The notes: generated by a model from the letters alone, not told the origin. DNA of 64,000 bases from Castor canadensis (GCF_047511655.1 NC_133386.1:74904501-74968500), one strand, 5' to 3'. Shown: positions 46,200 to 56,845, counted from the first letter of the stretch. A program made the numbers and translations.

Positions 46200-46311
46200 T
46201 CAGGTTGGAAATGATTATGTGGCTCAAGCAGTAGAGTGCCGCTTTACAAGCAGAAAGTCCTGAGTTCAAGCCCAGTACAGCCAAAAGTAAAAAATAATAA
46301 TAATAATATTT
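46200..46311 (+). mobile_element. ID-type SINE within the ERV (first)
   Basis: tRNA-like A box tggctcaagcagtagagtgc and B box gagttcaagcc, then an (AAT)n-containing A-rich tail. It lies inside gag of the provirus, so it is younger than the ERV. Confidence 0.85.
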
Positions 46312-46410
46312 GGGGCTGAGGAAGTAGCTCAATGGGAGAATGTCTGCCCAGCATGTACAAAGCCCAGGGTTCAATTCCCCAGCATTACTAAAAAAAATTA
46401 AAAAATGGTA
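46312..46410 (+). mobile_element. ID-type SINE within the ERV (second)
   Basis: Starts tggggctgaggaagtagctc, with A box gtagctcaatgggag and B box ggttcaattcc, then an A-rich tail. It follows the first SINE tail directly; the two are different variants, so this is a second insertion into the tail rather than a duplication. Confidence 0.88.
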
Positions 46411-46559
46411 AAGAAGGTAAGTGGCATTAATGTCACTTCAGCCATCTCATAGTAGAAAAATGTAGTTTAACCTAGACCAGATCCCTCATTCTTCAAGTGA
46501 GAAAACTGAGGCCTAGAACAGTTCAGAGACTTGCTCTCCAGAGTGTCAGGTGTCAATGT

Positions 46560-46760
46560 AAAATAACAACTTTACTTTACAGCAACAACTTAAAAAGAAA
46601 AAATCTTCTTACCTTTCTGCAGCATCTTAAGGAGGCTATCAGAAAGCATACCACGGTGGACTCAGAGTCACAGGTGAGAGAGGTTCTCCTCAAAGATAAA
46701 TTTCTAACAGTCGCCCCAGAGATTCATAAAAACTCAGACTGTGGCTGAAGGGAAAAGCCA
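46560..46760 (+). pseudogene. ERV gag capsid C-terminal fragment
   Basis: The open part at 46497-46748 contains LLTFLQHLKEAIRKHTT and DSESQ...LLKDKFL, the layout of the C-terminal capsid domain (major homology region context) of class I Gag. A stop at 46746 and frame changes break it. Confidence 0.8.
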
Positions 46761-46913
46761 TTGAACCAAGTAATACAGCTAGCCATGTCTGTATTTATGG
46801 CTATGTCTGTATGTCCAGGACCTTAGTAACAGGAGAGAAAAAGATAAGAGATACCATGGCCTCATTGCTGCTCTCAGAGAGGGCCCCACCTGACTGGGGC
46901 CTGTATCCTGAAC

Positions 46914-47140
46914 TTGCTACTGTGGTGGATAGGAGGGGCACTTCTGCAGAGAATGCTTAAGGGGGGCAGCCCAGGAGACAGCCCCACCCCCAACCAGGAC
47001 CCTGCCCTCTGCAAGGGTAACCACTGGAGGTCTAAGTGTCCCTGTCACCAGATGGAAGACAAGGTGCCACCTTCCTATGGATTGATGGGTCCAAGCCTCC
47101 TGTCCACACTCCACTTCTTGGCATCAATGTTGAGGAGCCA
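46914..47140 (+). pseudogene. ERV gag nucleocapsid fragment
   Basis: The frame contains LCKGNHWRSKCP near 47004-47040, a zinc-knuckle-like motif. Relative to the usual C-x2-C-x4-H-x4-C pattern the first Cys is missing and the spacing before His is one shorter. It lies directly upstream of the protease. Confidence 0.7.
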
Positions 47141-47142
47141 TA

Positions 47143-47463
47143 ATGGCAGAAAAACAAAAGGCCATTTTCCTCCTAGACAGTGGAGCCTATTTCTCTGCTT
47201 TACCTTTTTCTCCTGGTCCCCCGTCCAATGACAAAAGTTATCATTTGGGGCAAATCTGGCTATCCCCTAGAGCACTAGTTTACATGGCCTCTGGCCTGCT
47301 CTTGGGGAGACTTCCTCTTCTGTCACTTTTTCCCCACAGTACCAGTGTCCCTGCTGGGACAGGATTTACTATCTCAATTAAAAGTGCAAATTCTCCTCCC
47401 CCTAGGCAGCTATCTCTGTTGCCCCCTCCTTCAGGAACAAAGAGATTCCACAGTGTGGACTGA
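47143..47463 (+). pseudogene. ERV protease fragment
   Basis: LLDSGAYFSALPF near the start is the aspartyl protease active-site region (D-S/T-G-A). The flap and the C-terminal part are degraded. The frame differs from that of the nucleocapsid fragment. Confidence 0.8.
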
Positions 47464-47474
47464 TGAGATGAGTG

Positions 47475-47635
47475 TAGGGTGAGCCAGGACAGCCCTCCCT
47501 ATTCAAATAAAACTCAAAAATCCCTCAAGCCAAAACAATATCCCCTCAAGCCTGAGGGATGATGAGGCCTTATGCCTGTTCTAAATACAATAAGGGCTAC
47601 TAATTAGTTGCTCCAACCCCTATAATAAATTTAAA
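47475..47635 (+). pseudogene. ERV reverse transcriptase, N-terminal fragment
   Basis: One frame reads ALPIQIKLKNPSSQ and later LLISCSNPYNK, with stops between them, in the order of the RT N-terminus of class I retroviruses. Retroviral sequence then ends abruptly at about 47640. Confidence 0.75.
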
Positions 47636-47639
47636 ATTC

Positions 47640-48280
47640 TTATAAAAGTTAATTTTAAAGTACAGGTTACAAAGTAAACAACTGGAAAGGATATAGATAG
47701 GTAATAAATATATTTTTTGAGACGTTAAAGGAAAAAGGAATTTTTTTTTTTGGATGAGAAGGGATTTTTTTAAAAAAAGGGTTTATCCTAAAGATTGTTT
47801 CAAATAGGAGGGATAAAAACAAGCCATCAAAGGGTTTAGTATGTTATATAAAGATCTAAGTAAGTTTTAAAAGTGCATAATAAGAAACTTCAGTGTGTGA
47901 TAAAGTTAAAGTTAAATATAATCTAAGAGTTGCCTAAAAGATTTTTAGGGTCATGTCAAACTAAAATCAAATCTTCTATGTCTATAAAATAACAAGGTTA
48001 TCTTAATATTGTTCTGCTCTGAGTAACATCTACAAAAAACCATTACAAAGAAAGATTTTATCAAAGAAATTATTTGTGTTTTCTGCTGATCTTGTCAAGC
48101 TTTTAAGTATTACTAAATCAGAGTTCATTTATATATTTGCTTATGTATCTTAAATGAACACCTTGTAACAGTGTTACATTATACTTTATCTAAATATGGT
48201 ACAAACATTTAAAAAGTTAAAAGTGTCAATTTATATAAAATAATGAGCTAAAGCTCTCTTTTATCCAAGAGTGTTACATT
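47640..48280. other. AT-rich block replacing the RT centre
   Basis: About 640 bp of very AT-rich DNA (for example tttaaaaagttaaaagtgtc) without retroviral motifs, set between RT N-terminal and RT thumb/connection-like sequence. The catalytic palm should be here. Its length is close to the expected length of the missing RT part, so either it is a replacement or this part has decayed beyond recognition. Confidence 0.5.
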
Positions 48281-48284
48281 TAAA

Positions 48285-48480
48285 TCCTGACAGCCCCTGC
48301 CTCCCAGAGGTCACCTACCTAGGTGTGGCCTTAAAGGGACAGACTCACTCCCTGAGTCATAAATGCATCAACCCAATCTTCTGTTTCCCAACCCCCATAC
48401 CGTAAGACAGCTTACAGCTTTCCTGGCAGTTACAGGATTTTACAGAATTTAGATCCCTAGGTATGTAGTCCCTGAACAGA
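48285..48480 (+). pseudogene. ERV reverse transcriptase, later fragment
   Basis: One frame reads EVTYLGVALKGQTHSLSHKC near 48307-48366, the segment after the RT catalytic centre in class I elements, followed by a QLSWQLQDFTEFRS-like segment with one stop. Sequence of the env type follows within about 100 bp, so RNase H and integrase are deleted. Confidence 0.75.
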
Positions 48481-48589
48481 CACCTTTTTTTGCTCCTCCT
48501 AATATTCCTATTTGGGTCTTAGATAATGTATGGCCACCCATTTCTCTCTCTGTAGTTGGAGAACTCTTGAAATTGTCTAGGGAAGAACA

Positions 48590-48895
48590 TTTCACAGTGG
48601 TTCTCCTGGCCAATGCCCATCCTAATGCCTATGTTCTTGCTCTCCTATTCTTAAGCTTCCTCCCTTGTATCACACACATGTCTGCTCTTGCTAATCAAAA
48701 ATGTAACCAGTTGTGCCTCCAGGGATATCAACCTCTCCAAAACCTCCCTGAAAACTACTGTGAAGGCCCCATCCAGGACGCCACAGGAGCCTGAGGATCC
48801 TGCCCCATACAACGCCCCCTGCCAGCAGGAAGCAGTTAAAGAGATCGATGCTTCGCCCCAATTCCTGATCCTCAGCCCCTACCCTCATCATTATT
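48590..48895 (+). pseudogene. ERV env C-terminal tail
   Basis: A hydrophobic segment (ALLFLSFLPC, membrane-anchor-like) is followed by CNQLCLQGYQPL and NYCEGP, the C-terminal cytoplasmic-tail layout of class I Env. The surface subunit and the ectodomain of the transmembrane subunit are missing, so no fusion or receptor function remains. Confidence 0.65.
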
Positions 48896-48913
48896 AAAGA
48901 AAAAATGGGGGAA
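48895..48913 (+). other. ERV polypurine tract
   Basis: Purine-rich aaagaaaaaatgggggaa ends directly at the 3' LTR. It is the usual plus-strand primer site of retroviral reverse transcription. One T interrupts it. Confidence 0.88.
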
Positions 48914-49196
48914 TGATAGAACAATAATGTCACCATTTTGTGAATCAGCCAAAATGGCAGCCCCACCCTTAAACAAATTCCAGTGCTCTAAGACAGCCCC
49001 ACCCTTACCAGAGACTACTGTACATGCACTAACTTCCTTAAACTCCCCCTTCTATAAAAGCCACTGCTCGCCCAGGCTCAGGGCTGCACCATCTTTTCCC
49101 TGGCCAGCCTGGCAGTTTGGGCCTGCCATTAAACTTTGCTCTATGGACGTGAGTTTTATCGTGAGCTTTCTTTGAGAGTAGCGTTTTTTCTTAACA
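48914..49196 (+). repeat. ERV 3' LTR
   Basis: 283 bp, tgatagaaca to cttaaca, paired with 43521-43802. It carries the same TATA and attaaa signals. By eye it differs from the 5' LTR at about 19 positions and by one extra T near the end. Confidence 0.95.
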
Positions 49197-49201
49197 GTTT
49201 G

Positions 49202-50370
49202 TTTCCTCTATTTTACAAACAAATGCTAGTGTTTTTAGGCTACTGGTCATAGACTGGTAGAAATGGAGAACTGATGATACAGTGCTAGGGTGAAGCTCTT
49301 AAAAAGGCAAGAGGGACAGGAGCCAAACAAGCAAGGTTTGAACTCTGACAGGAGGATAAGCACATTCCCCATTCTTAGACTAGGTAAGAGTAGAAAATAG
49401 GTGCTGATGTGTGAAGGCTTGTGGACTGGATGATATGAAGATAAGTGACTCCCTATTTGATAAATTGTATTTTCTCCATAAATATAAAATAAGGTCACGA
49501 AATGAAGGGAGTGGGGAAAAATTGGAGTGAGGAAAAGGTGTAAAATAATCTTGGAGAGTAGTACAACAACTAGGAAATAGAATCAGATACTGGTGGTTTG
49601 GAAGCTCAGGGGTGTGTGTGGTCATGGCTGTTATGTGAAATTGTCAACTTATCTGAATGATTTTGTCCATCAATGTTCAGCTATGCAGTTAGCCGTGGTA
49701 TATTTTGGTATCAACCAGGGCTTTTATTTTCTACCAGTACTTATATTTAGGGAGGGAGGAGCAAAGAAGATGGACTGATAAAAAACAGTGGAGTCCAAGG
49801 AATGCAGCTATAAGTGATAAGGTTCAAAATTTTATCAGTGGAGTATTGATCAAATGATCAAGAAGACAAGAAGTAGTAAATGAAGAATGAAAGTGGGATT
49901 TTAAAGGTGGAGCAATTTCTGGTGATAAGACATAGATATGGTCAGTCAAGGATATCACCATAGTGTAGGTGGGTGACTGGGGCAAGGTCTTGTGAAGTAC
50001 ATTGTCTTACTAAGACAATGAGAGTCATAAATAAATAATCTTGTGAATGTTGAAGCTGTTATGAATGATGGCAGTAGTTTTGATGGAAAGGTAGACAATA
50101 CACAGAGAAAGAGAGGGTCAAAGACCCTAAAGCTGAAAGAAGAAAATAAGGAGATAAATGTGGGCAATGTTCAGAAAAGTGATGCAGGAAAGATGGGAGA
50201 GTTAAGTGGGGAGGGCCAGACACACAGAGCCTTGTGGTCCAAGGTAAAAAGTTTGAATTTATTTCTCAATAGTTGATGCTGGGTCCCAGGAAGGGGCAAG
50301 GATACTCCTGCTTCCTTGATGTGTAGGCCACCTGATGTGTGGTCTTGATGTGTGGCCTTTTAGTCTCATG
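49202..50370. other. No gene; L2-like antisense patches
   Basis: Bases 50205-50280 (gagggccagacacacagagc, ccttgtggtccaaggtaaaa) resemble antisense L2. The rest (and 42990-43515 on the other side of the provirus) may be the same old LINE, but divergence prevents a firm call. No coding signal. Confidence 0.4.
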
Positions 50371-50379
50371 AGGAGACTA

Positions 50380-50690
50380 ATCTCTTCCATCTCAGGGCCT
50401 TCCCATATGCTATTTCCTATGCTTGAAATTCTTTTTAAATGCATGGCCCCCTTTTGGGCTCAGATTAGATATTATCTCTTCTTCCTCATCTCACAGACCA
50501 AGGCATTCCTGTTTATAGTGCCATATTCCTTTGTGATGTTTATCGAAATTTGAAAATATATAGTTAATAATTGGTTTACCATTTTACTACTTATGCTAGT
50601 TCCATAAAAATAGGATTTTTTCCCTCCACTACTATATTTGCAGAAGCTAACAGAGTGCTGAGTATACAGGAAAGAGCAAGCAGGAGTTCA
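50380..50690 (+). mobile_element. L2 LINE 3' end, sense
   Basis: agggccttcccatatgctat, ttcctatgcttgaaattctt, then cagattagatattatctctt and catttactactt-like 3' part, in L2 order; comparable to 38380-38640. Confidence 0.55.
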
Positions 50691-50699
50691 GTACAGTGG

Positions 50700-51425
50700 T
50701 TACAAACATTCAAGGATTCAACTCTATTGTATACTTATTTGTTACAGAAAAAGAGTTCTCTTAAATGTACAACCATATCATCTCTAACATTAAGTAATGA
50801 AACCTCTCCAATGTTCATTTCCTTCAACTATAAAATGAGGGAACCGGGCATTGTTATTTCTGTTTTTTCCCAGTTCTAGAATCATCAATTGCATGACTAA
50901 AAAACAGGCATTTTCCTCCTTTGACTTATAAAGAAAATACTCATCTTTCAGTACTCAGAGTATTTTTTAAAAAATAAGTCAGAGAATGGTGGAGTAATCT
51001 AGAAACTTTCAAGTTGCAGATGCTTTCTCTCTTCCTTTGCTTCTGATGATGGCACATGTGGATAAGAGGGTGTTTTTGTGTAAAAAAACTCTAAGCTAAA
51101 TTGAGTGTCTTGGCTTCTCTCACTGAGTTGCTGCCTGTCCTACTAATATCCACTTATTTAACAGAAAAAAGAAGAGATACTCGGCCTCCATGAATGCATG
51201 AACCAAGCATTAGCAGCTTTTTCTTTTTTCTTGTTTTTGGTGACCTCATTCTTAATTTTTTTTTATTGTTGTGCTGGGTGAGGGTACACGTGTTTGGAGA
51301 GCACTTTGACTACAACCATGAGCACACACAAATGTGCAATTTATTCACTGCAGGAAGAATTTTTATGAGTGTTGCTATTTCAAAAATGATTCAACCACAT
51401 TGCTCCAATCTTTAGAACTTCTGCA
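50700..51425. other. No gene recognised
   Basis: AT-rich DNA. A short patch at 51255-51330 resembles the antisense L1 3' UTR (ttttattgttgtgctgggtg). Confidence 0.5.
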
Positions 51426-51429
51426 TGAA

Positions 51430-51645
51430 ATAGTTTGTTTTCTTTTTCTTTTTTGCAATATTGAGGTTTGAACTCAGGGTCTATACCTGAAGCCATTCCA
51501 CTAGCCCTTTTTTTGTGATGGGATTTTCAAGATAGGGTCTTGTGAAGTATTTGCTTGGGCTGGTTTAGAACTATGATCCTCCTGATCTCTGCCTCCTGAG
51601 TAGCTAGGATTACAGGTGTGAGCCACAGGCACCCAGTCCAAATAG
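51430..51645 (-). mobile_element. B1-dID-like composite SINE, antisense
   Basis: On the minus strand the element starts with a 7SL-derived B1-type monomer: a degraded ggactgggtgcctgtggctc, cacacctgtaatcctagcta, then aggaggcagagatcaggagg. An A-rich linker and an ID-like tRNA part follow, with the B-box-like gagttcaaacctcaat near the tail. The T run on the plus strand at 51435-51460 is the A tail. The B1 plus ID order is the mark of the B1-dID family and supports the rodent assignment. Confidence 0.8.
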
Positions 51646-51649
51646 CATT

Positions 51650-52950
51650 TTATTATCACAATTCTCTCCAAATAAAATTGCAGTGTAATAACAATGTGAA
51701 AAGATTTCAGTCACTTGAATTTCCTTTTTTCATTTTAGTGAAGTTCTATTTAGATTTTTAAAAGGTACCATATGTAAAAAATGTTACCATCAGATACCAA
51801 TGAGAAATGACCACACATCTAAGTTTTGAGTTTAAAATTTTGACTAAATGTTTTATTTTCCTTGGTATCCAATCTGCTTCAACTTTTCTTTCACTTACTT
51901 CCACACCATATAGAGGAATGGGGGAGGCAGACTGATGAACAACAGGGGACATGGGAGTCATATCAGCATGTGGATACTGGACATGAATAATGAGTAGCCA
52001 CCAAGCTTTGGATCCTGAAAGTCCTGAGATGGACTTTTGTTTCTTAATGGGGGGAGTTGATTTGTCATCCTAATTCGGGTCACTTCCTCTCCATGGGTAG
52101 ATACCCTCTGAGGCCATAGCTCTGCAGCTCCAGCTACAAATTTTTTTACAGCTTGAGGAAGAAAGTATACAAAAACCAGTATAAGGAGAAACATTTAATA
52201 GGAGAGTATGAAACTTAGTCTTTTGTGTATTTCATTCTTCTCCTTATGGTTCTTATATTTGTCAGGAATAATCAATTTTGTTGTGTGAAATTTTCATTTC
52301 AATCAGCATCTGTCCAAAAAAATTTTCCATATCCTTTCTAATTTGTAAGTGTTATAAGTTGGCTCCTGTATTGTAGGGCATTTGAATAAGACAATCTTCT
52401 TCTATATTGAGGATTCCTTTTGCAAATTCTTGCTTATATTTGTGGTTTGCAGATGTAAATGAAGCTCTAGTCACCTCATTATCTCAAGATTTTCTTAACA
52501 AAAACTTCCCAATGTTTCTGATATCACCGAACATTTGAAATAGAAAAATCACGGTTTCTATATAACTTTGAATGGAAAAATCTGACAAGTTAGTCCATTT
52601 CTTAGTGATGGAAAACTTGGGCAACTTACCGTATGGAGGTGTAATGAGAAATCTGTGTAATTGGATGTTACTCAGAAAATTCTGACATCAAGAAAAGTTT
52701 GTTCTGCACTTTGTTGGATGAGAATATTAATTATGACATTTTAATCCTGGATCTGGTAGCTATAAGAATTTAGTGAACTCTTCATTAGCTGTGAAGCCAG
52801 ATACAAATGGGATATTTAACTGATTGCCTAGCAACTTGCTTCACAGAATGTAGTAGGCATTTGCAAAATACTGCCAATGCTGAAGTTGATGGTAAATGCT
52901 TACTGATTTTTGAATCTGTAAATATGCCCAACAAATGGTACTGGAAAAAG
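51650..52950. other. No gene recognised
   Basis: AT-rich DNA without named elements; the open frames here (67-78 codons) lack domain signals. Confidence 0.5.
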
Positions 52951-52953
52951 GTC

Positions 52954-53018
52954 TGTTATGGCCCCTATAGTATTTCCCCCAAATTCATATGCTGAAGACC
53001 TAACCACTATATGACTGT
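52954..53018 (+). mobile_element. MaLR (MLT1-like) LTR, 5' part
   Basis: tgttatggcccctatagtat, ttcccccaaattcatatgct, gaagacctaacc is the conserved start of MLT1-type LTRs. The LTR is interrupted at about 53018 by nested L1 sequence and resumes at about 57385. Confidence 0.75.
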
Positions 53019-53301
53019 ACTGAATAAAGAAAATATGACATATCCCAGACTTCTCTAATGTCTGTTCAGCTTACTGTCAATTAGTACACTAATGCTCCCT
53101 GTTTATACCTTTGAAACTTTCTTGTCTGAAACCTTGTTCTGTTTTCTCCCTCTTGTCAGTGTATTTGTTTTCCCCTTTTCTTTAACTTCTTGCTTTCCAT
53201 TTCAGCTCACTCTTCCATTCTAAATATTACCATTGTTATTATTACAAGCTAGAAAATACTTAATTGCACACAGTACAGGGACGGTAACAACACCAAAGAC
53301 A

Positions 53302-53780
53302 ATGATGGGAAGACAGAAAAAACAGGGAAACCAGTTTCCCCACAGCAAAAAACTAGTACAGGAGCCAGAGGAGAATGAAGAAAACAGAAACTCAGATCCA
53401 GACTCCAACAAAATGAAGATAAACTATGCTTGTATGTTACTAAACAAGTAACATACAAAGGTAAACCCATCAAAATCACAGCAGACTTCTCAACAGAAAC
53501 ATTAAAAGCAAGAAGAGTGTGGGGTGAGATCTTCTGGGCACTGAATGAAAATAACTTCAACCCCAGGATACTCTACCCAGCCAAACTATCATTCAAAATA
53601 GATGGAGCAATAAAAGTCTTCCATGATAAGCAGAAACTAAAACAATATGTGACCACAAAGCCACCACTGCAAAAGATTCTTCAAGGGATTCTGCACGCAG
53701 AAAGTAAAACCCAACTTAACCATGAAAAGACAGGCAGCACCAAAACACAGGAAAAGAAAAAGCAAGTCAGTAGAGAGTAA
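53302..53780 (+). pseudogene. L1 ORF1 (copy D), internally deleted
   Basis: The N-terminus (MMGRQKKQGNQFPHSKK from ATG 53302) is joined to the C-terminal domain (QVTYKGKPIKITADFS onward). The coiled coil and most of the RRM-like domain are lost. The join changes frame, so the two parts are read at 53302-53451 and 53430-53780. The C-terminal frame is otherwise intact and gives the reference for the 2-base loss in copy B. Confidence 0.9.
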
Positions 53781-53830
53781 CCTCAACTTAGGTACACACA
53801 ATCAAACCTTCAAACAACTAAGACAACTAA

Positions 53831-56425
53831 GTGACAGGAATCACCACATACCTATCAGTACTAACGCTTAATGTTAACGGCCTTAATTCACCCATCAAAA
53901 GGCACTGCTTGATGAAATGGATTAAAAAGGAAGATTCAACAATTTGTTGCTTACAGGAGACCCATCTCACTGACAGAAATAAGCATAGGCTTAGGATGAA
54001 AGGCTGGAAGAAGATTTCCCAAGCCAATGGCCCCCGAAAACAGGCAGGAGTAGCAATACTTATCTCTGACAAAGTAGACTTCAAACCTACATTGATCAAA
54101 TGAGATAAATAAGGACATTCCATACTAATAAAAGGAGAAATAGACCAAAAGGAAATAATAATTATCAACTTGTATGCACACAATGTCAATGCACCCAATT
54201 TCATCAAACATACCCTGAAAGACCTAAAAGCATATATAAATGCCAACACAGTGATTGTGGGAGACTTTAACACCTCATTATCATCAATAGATAGGTCATC
54301 CAAACAAAAAATCAATAAAGAAATTCAAGATCTAAAATATGCAATAGATCAAATGGAGTTAGTTGATGTCTACAGAACATTTCATCCAACCTCTACACAA
54401 TATACAATCTTCTCAGCAGCCCATGGAACCTTCTCCAAAATAGATCATATCCTAGGGCACAAAGCAAGCCTCAGCAAATATAAGAAAATAGAAATAATAC
54501 CATGCATACTATCTGACCACAATGCAGTAAAAGTAGAACTCAACAACAAAAATAAAGACAAAAAACATGCAAACAGCTAGAAACTAAATAACTCATTACT
54601 TAATGAAGAATGGATCATCGATGAAATAAAAGAGGAAATTAAAAAGTTCCTGGAAGTCAATGAAAATGAAACACAACCTACCGGAACCTGTGGGACACAG
54701 CTAAGGCAGTCCTGAGAGGAAAGTTTATAGCCATGAGTGCATATATTAAAAAGACTGAAAGATCCCAAGTCAATGACCTAATGATACATCTCAAACTCCT
54801 AGAAAAACAAGAACAAGGAAATGCCAAAACAAATAGAAGGAGAGAAATAATAAAAATAAGAGCTGAAATCAACGAAATAGAAACCAAAAAAACCATACAA
54901 AGAATTAATGAAACAAAAAGTTAGTTCTTTGAAAAAATAAACAAGATCGATAGACCCCTGGCAAACCTGACTAAAATGAGGAGAGAAAAAACCCAAATTA
55001 GTAGAATTATGAATGCAAAAGGGGAGATAACAACAAACACCATGGAAGTCCAGGAAATCATCAGAGACTACTTTGAGAACCTATATTCAAATAAATTTGA
55101 AAATCTTAAAGAAATGGACAGATTTCTAGATATATGTGATCATCCAAAACAGAACCAAGAGGAAATTAATCACCTGAACAGATCTATAACACAAAATGAA
55201 ATTGAAGCAGCAATCAAGAGTCTCCCCAAAAAGAAAAGTCCAGGACCTGATGGATTCTCTGCTGAATTCTATCACACCTTTAAAGAAGAACTGATACCAA
55301 CCCTCCTTAAACTGTTCCATGAAATAGAAAGGGAAGGAAAACTGCCTAACACATTTTATGACACCAGTATTACACTTATTCCAAAGCCAGGCAAAGACAC
55401 CTCCTAAAAGAAGAACTATAGGCCAATCTCCTTAATGAACATCAATGCAAAAATCCTCAACAAAATAATGGCAAACTGAATTCAACAACACATCAAAAAG
55501 ATTATTCACCACGACCAAGTAGGCTTCATCTCAGGAATGCAGGAGTGGTTCAACATACAAAAATCAATAAATGTAATAAACCACATTAACAGAAGCAAAG
55601 ACAAAAACCACTTGATCATCTCAATAGATGCAGAAAAAGCCTTTGATAAGATCCAACATGATTTATGATAAAAGCTCTAAGACAACTAGGAATAGAAGGA
55701 AAGTACCTCAACATTATAAAAGCTATATATAACAAACCTACAGCCAGCATTATACTTAACAGAGAAAAACTGAAACCATTCCCTCTAAAATCAGGAACCA
55801 GACAAGGATGCCCACTATCTCCACTCCTATTCAACATAATACTGGAATTCCTAGCCAGAGCAATTAGGCATGAAGAAGGAATAAAAGGAATACAAACAGG
55901 CAAAGAAACTGTCAAAATATCCCTATTTGCAGATGACATGATCCTATACATTAAAGACCCAAAGAACTCTACTCAGAAGCTTCTAGACATCATCAATAGC
56001 TATAACAAGGTAGCAGGATATAAAATCAACATAGAAAAATCATTAGCATTTCTATACACTAACAATGAACAAACTGAAAAAGATTGTATGAAAACAATTC
56101 CATTTACAATAGCCTCAAACAAAATCAAATACCTAGGTGTAAACCTAACAAAAGATGTGAAAGACCTCTACAAGGAAAACTATACACTTCTGAAGAAAGA
56201 GATTGAGGAAGACTATAGAAAGTGGAGAGATCTCCCATGCTCATGGATTGGTAGAATCAACAGAGTAAAAATGTCGATACTCCCAAAAGTAATCTACATG
56301 TTTAATGCAATTCCCATCAAAATTCCAATGACATTCATTAAGGATATTGAAAAATCTACTGTGAAATTTATATGGAAACACAAGAGGCCACGAATAGCCA
56401 AGGCAATACTCAGTCAAAAGAACAA
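53831..56425 (+). pseudogene. L1 ORF2 (copy D), broken and truncated
   Basis: The expected ATG start is GTG (53831-53833). The endonuclease motifs [20 protein letters not shown] and SDHN are present but in broken frames (stops near 54103 and 54580, a base loss near 54670, a stop at 54922). The RT domain is open at 55665-56435 with [12 protein letters not shown] and FADDM. The C-terminal Cys/His-rich segment is absent because of the deletion at about 56425. Confidence 0.92.
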
Positions 56426-56749
56426 AAAGAATTAACCTAGAAGGTAACACCCACGCACAGGAAATCAATGTGAGTCAACTCCCTGTATAGCTATCCTTAT
56501 CTCAACCAGCAAAAACCCTTGTTCCTTCCTTTTATTGCTTATACTCTCTCTACAACAAAATTAGAAATAAGGGCAAAATAGTTTCTGCTGGGTATTGGGG
56601 GGGGAGAGGGAGGGGGCGGAGTGGGTGGTAAGGGAGGGGGTGGGGGCAGGGGGGAGAAATGACCCAAGACTTGTATGCACATATGAATAATAAAAGAAAA
56701 AAAAATGAAGAAATAAAGTTCTCTGCCAAAGGAAAAAAAAAGAAAATGT

Positions 56750-56845
56750 GATATATATATACATATATATATCATATATATACACACATATAGACCATAT
56801 ATATATATATACATACATATTTATACATATATATATATATACACT
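56750..56845. repeat. (TA)n-rich microsatellite
   Basis: Long run of ta/ca dinucleotides inside the old L1 3' end. In L1 this position normally holds a short gtatatatacac motif, so the array probably grew from it. Confidence 0.93.

Larger units (their letters stand above)
43516..49201 (+). mobile_element. Class I endogenous retrovirus, defective provirus
   Basis: This is a provirus of about 5.7 kb flanked by the 5-bp duplication gtttg (43516-43520 and 49197-49201). The order is 5' LTR, primer binding site, C-rich leader, gag (broken), protease fragment, RT fragments, env tail, polypurine tract and 3' LTR. The gag start, protease motif and RT fragments are gammaretrovirus-like (class I). The central RT and nearly all of RNase H, integrase and env are absent, and two blocks of foreign composition (45060-45530 and 47640-48280) are present. 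The LTRs differ at about 19 positions plus one indel over 282 bp. Two SINEs inserted later (46200-46405). No complete viral protein can be read. Confidence 0.95.
53044..56738 (+). mobile_element. Young L1 (copy D) with two internal deletions
   Basis: This belongs to the same subfamily as copy B. It starts within the 5' UTR (match begins at the equivalent of about base 2985) and contains part of ORF1, ORF2 to the end of the RT domain, and the 3' UTR. About 736 bp of ORF1 are missing and replaced by a 12-base inverted copy of adjacent sequence. About 1.4 kb are missing from the end of ORF2 into the 3' UTR. The duplication aaagaaaatatgacatat (53026-53043) recurs with two differences at 56739-56756. 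The tail holds extra sequence (56707-56732). Confidence 0.93.

Noticed and set aside
53302-56425. Spliced L1 RNA as the cause of the two internal deletions in copy D
   Set aside because: The intact counterpart has no GT at the left borders and no convincing AG at the right borders; a 12-base inverted insertion at the first join does not fit splicing.
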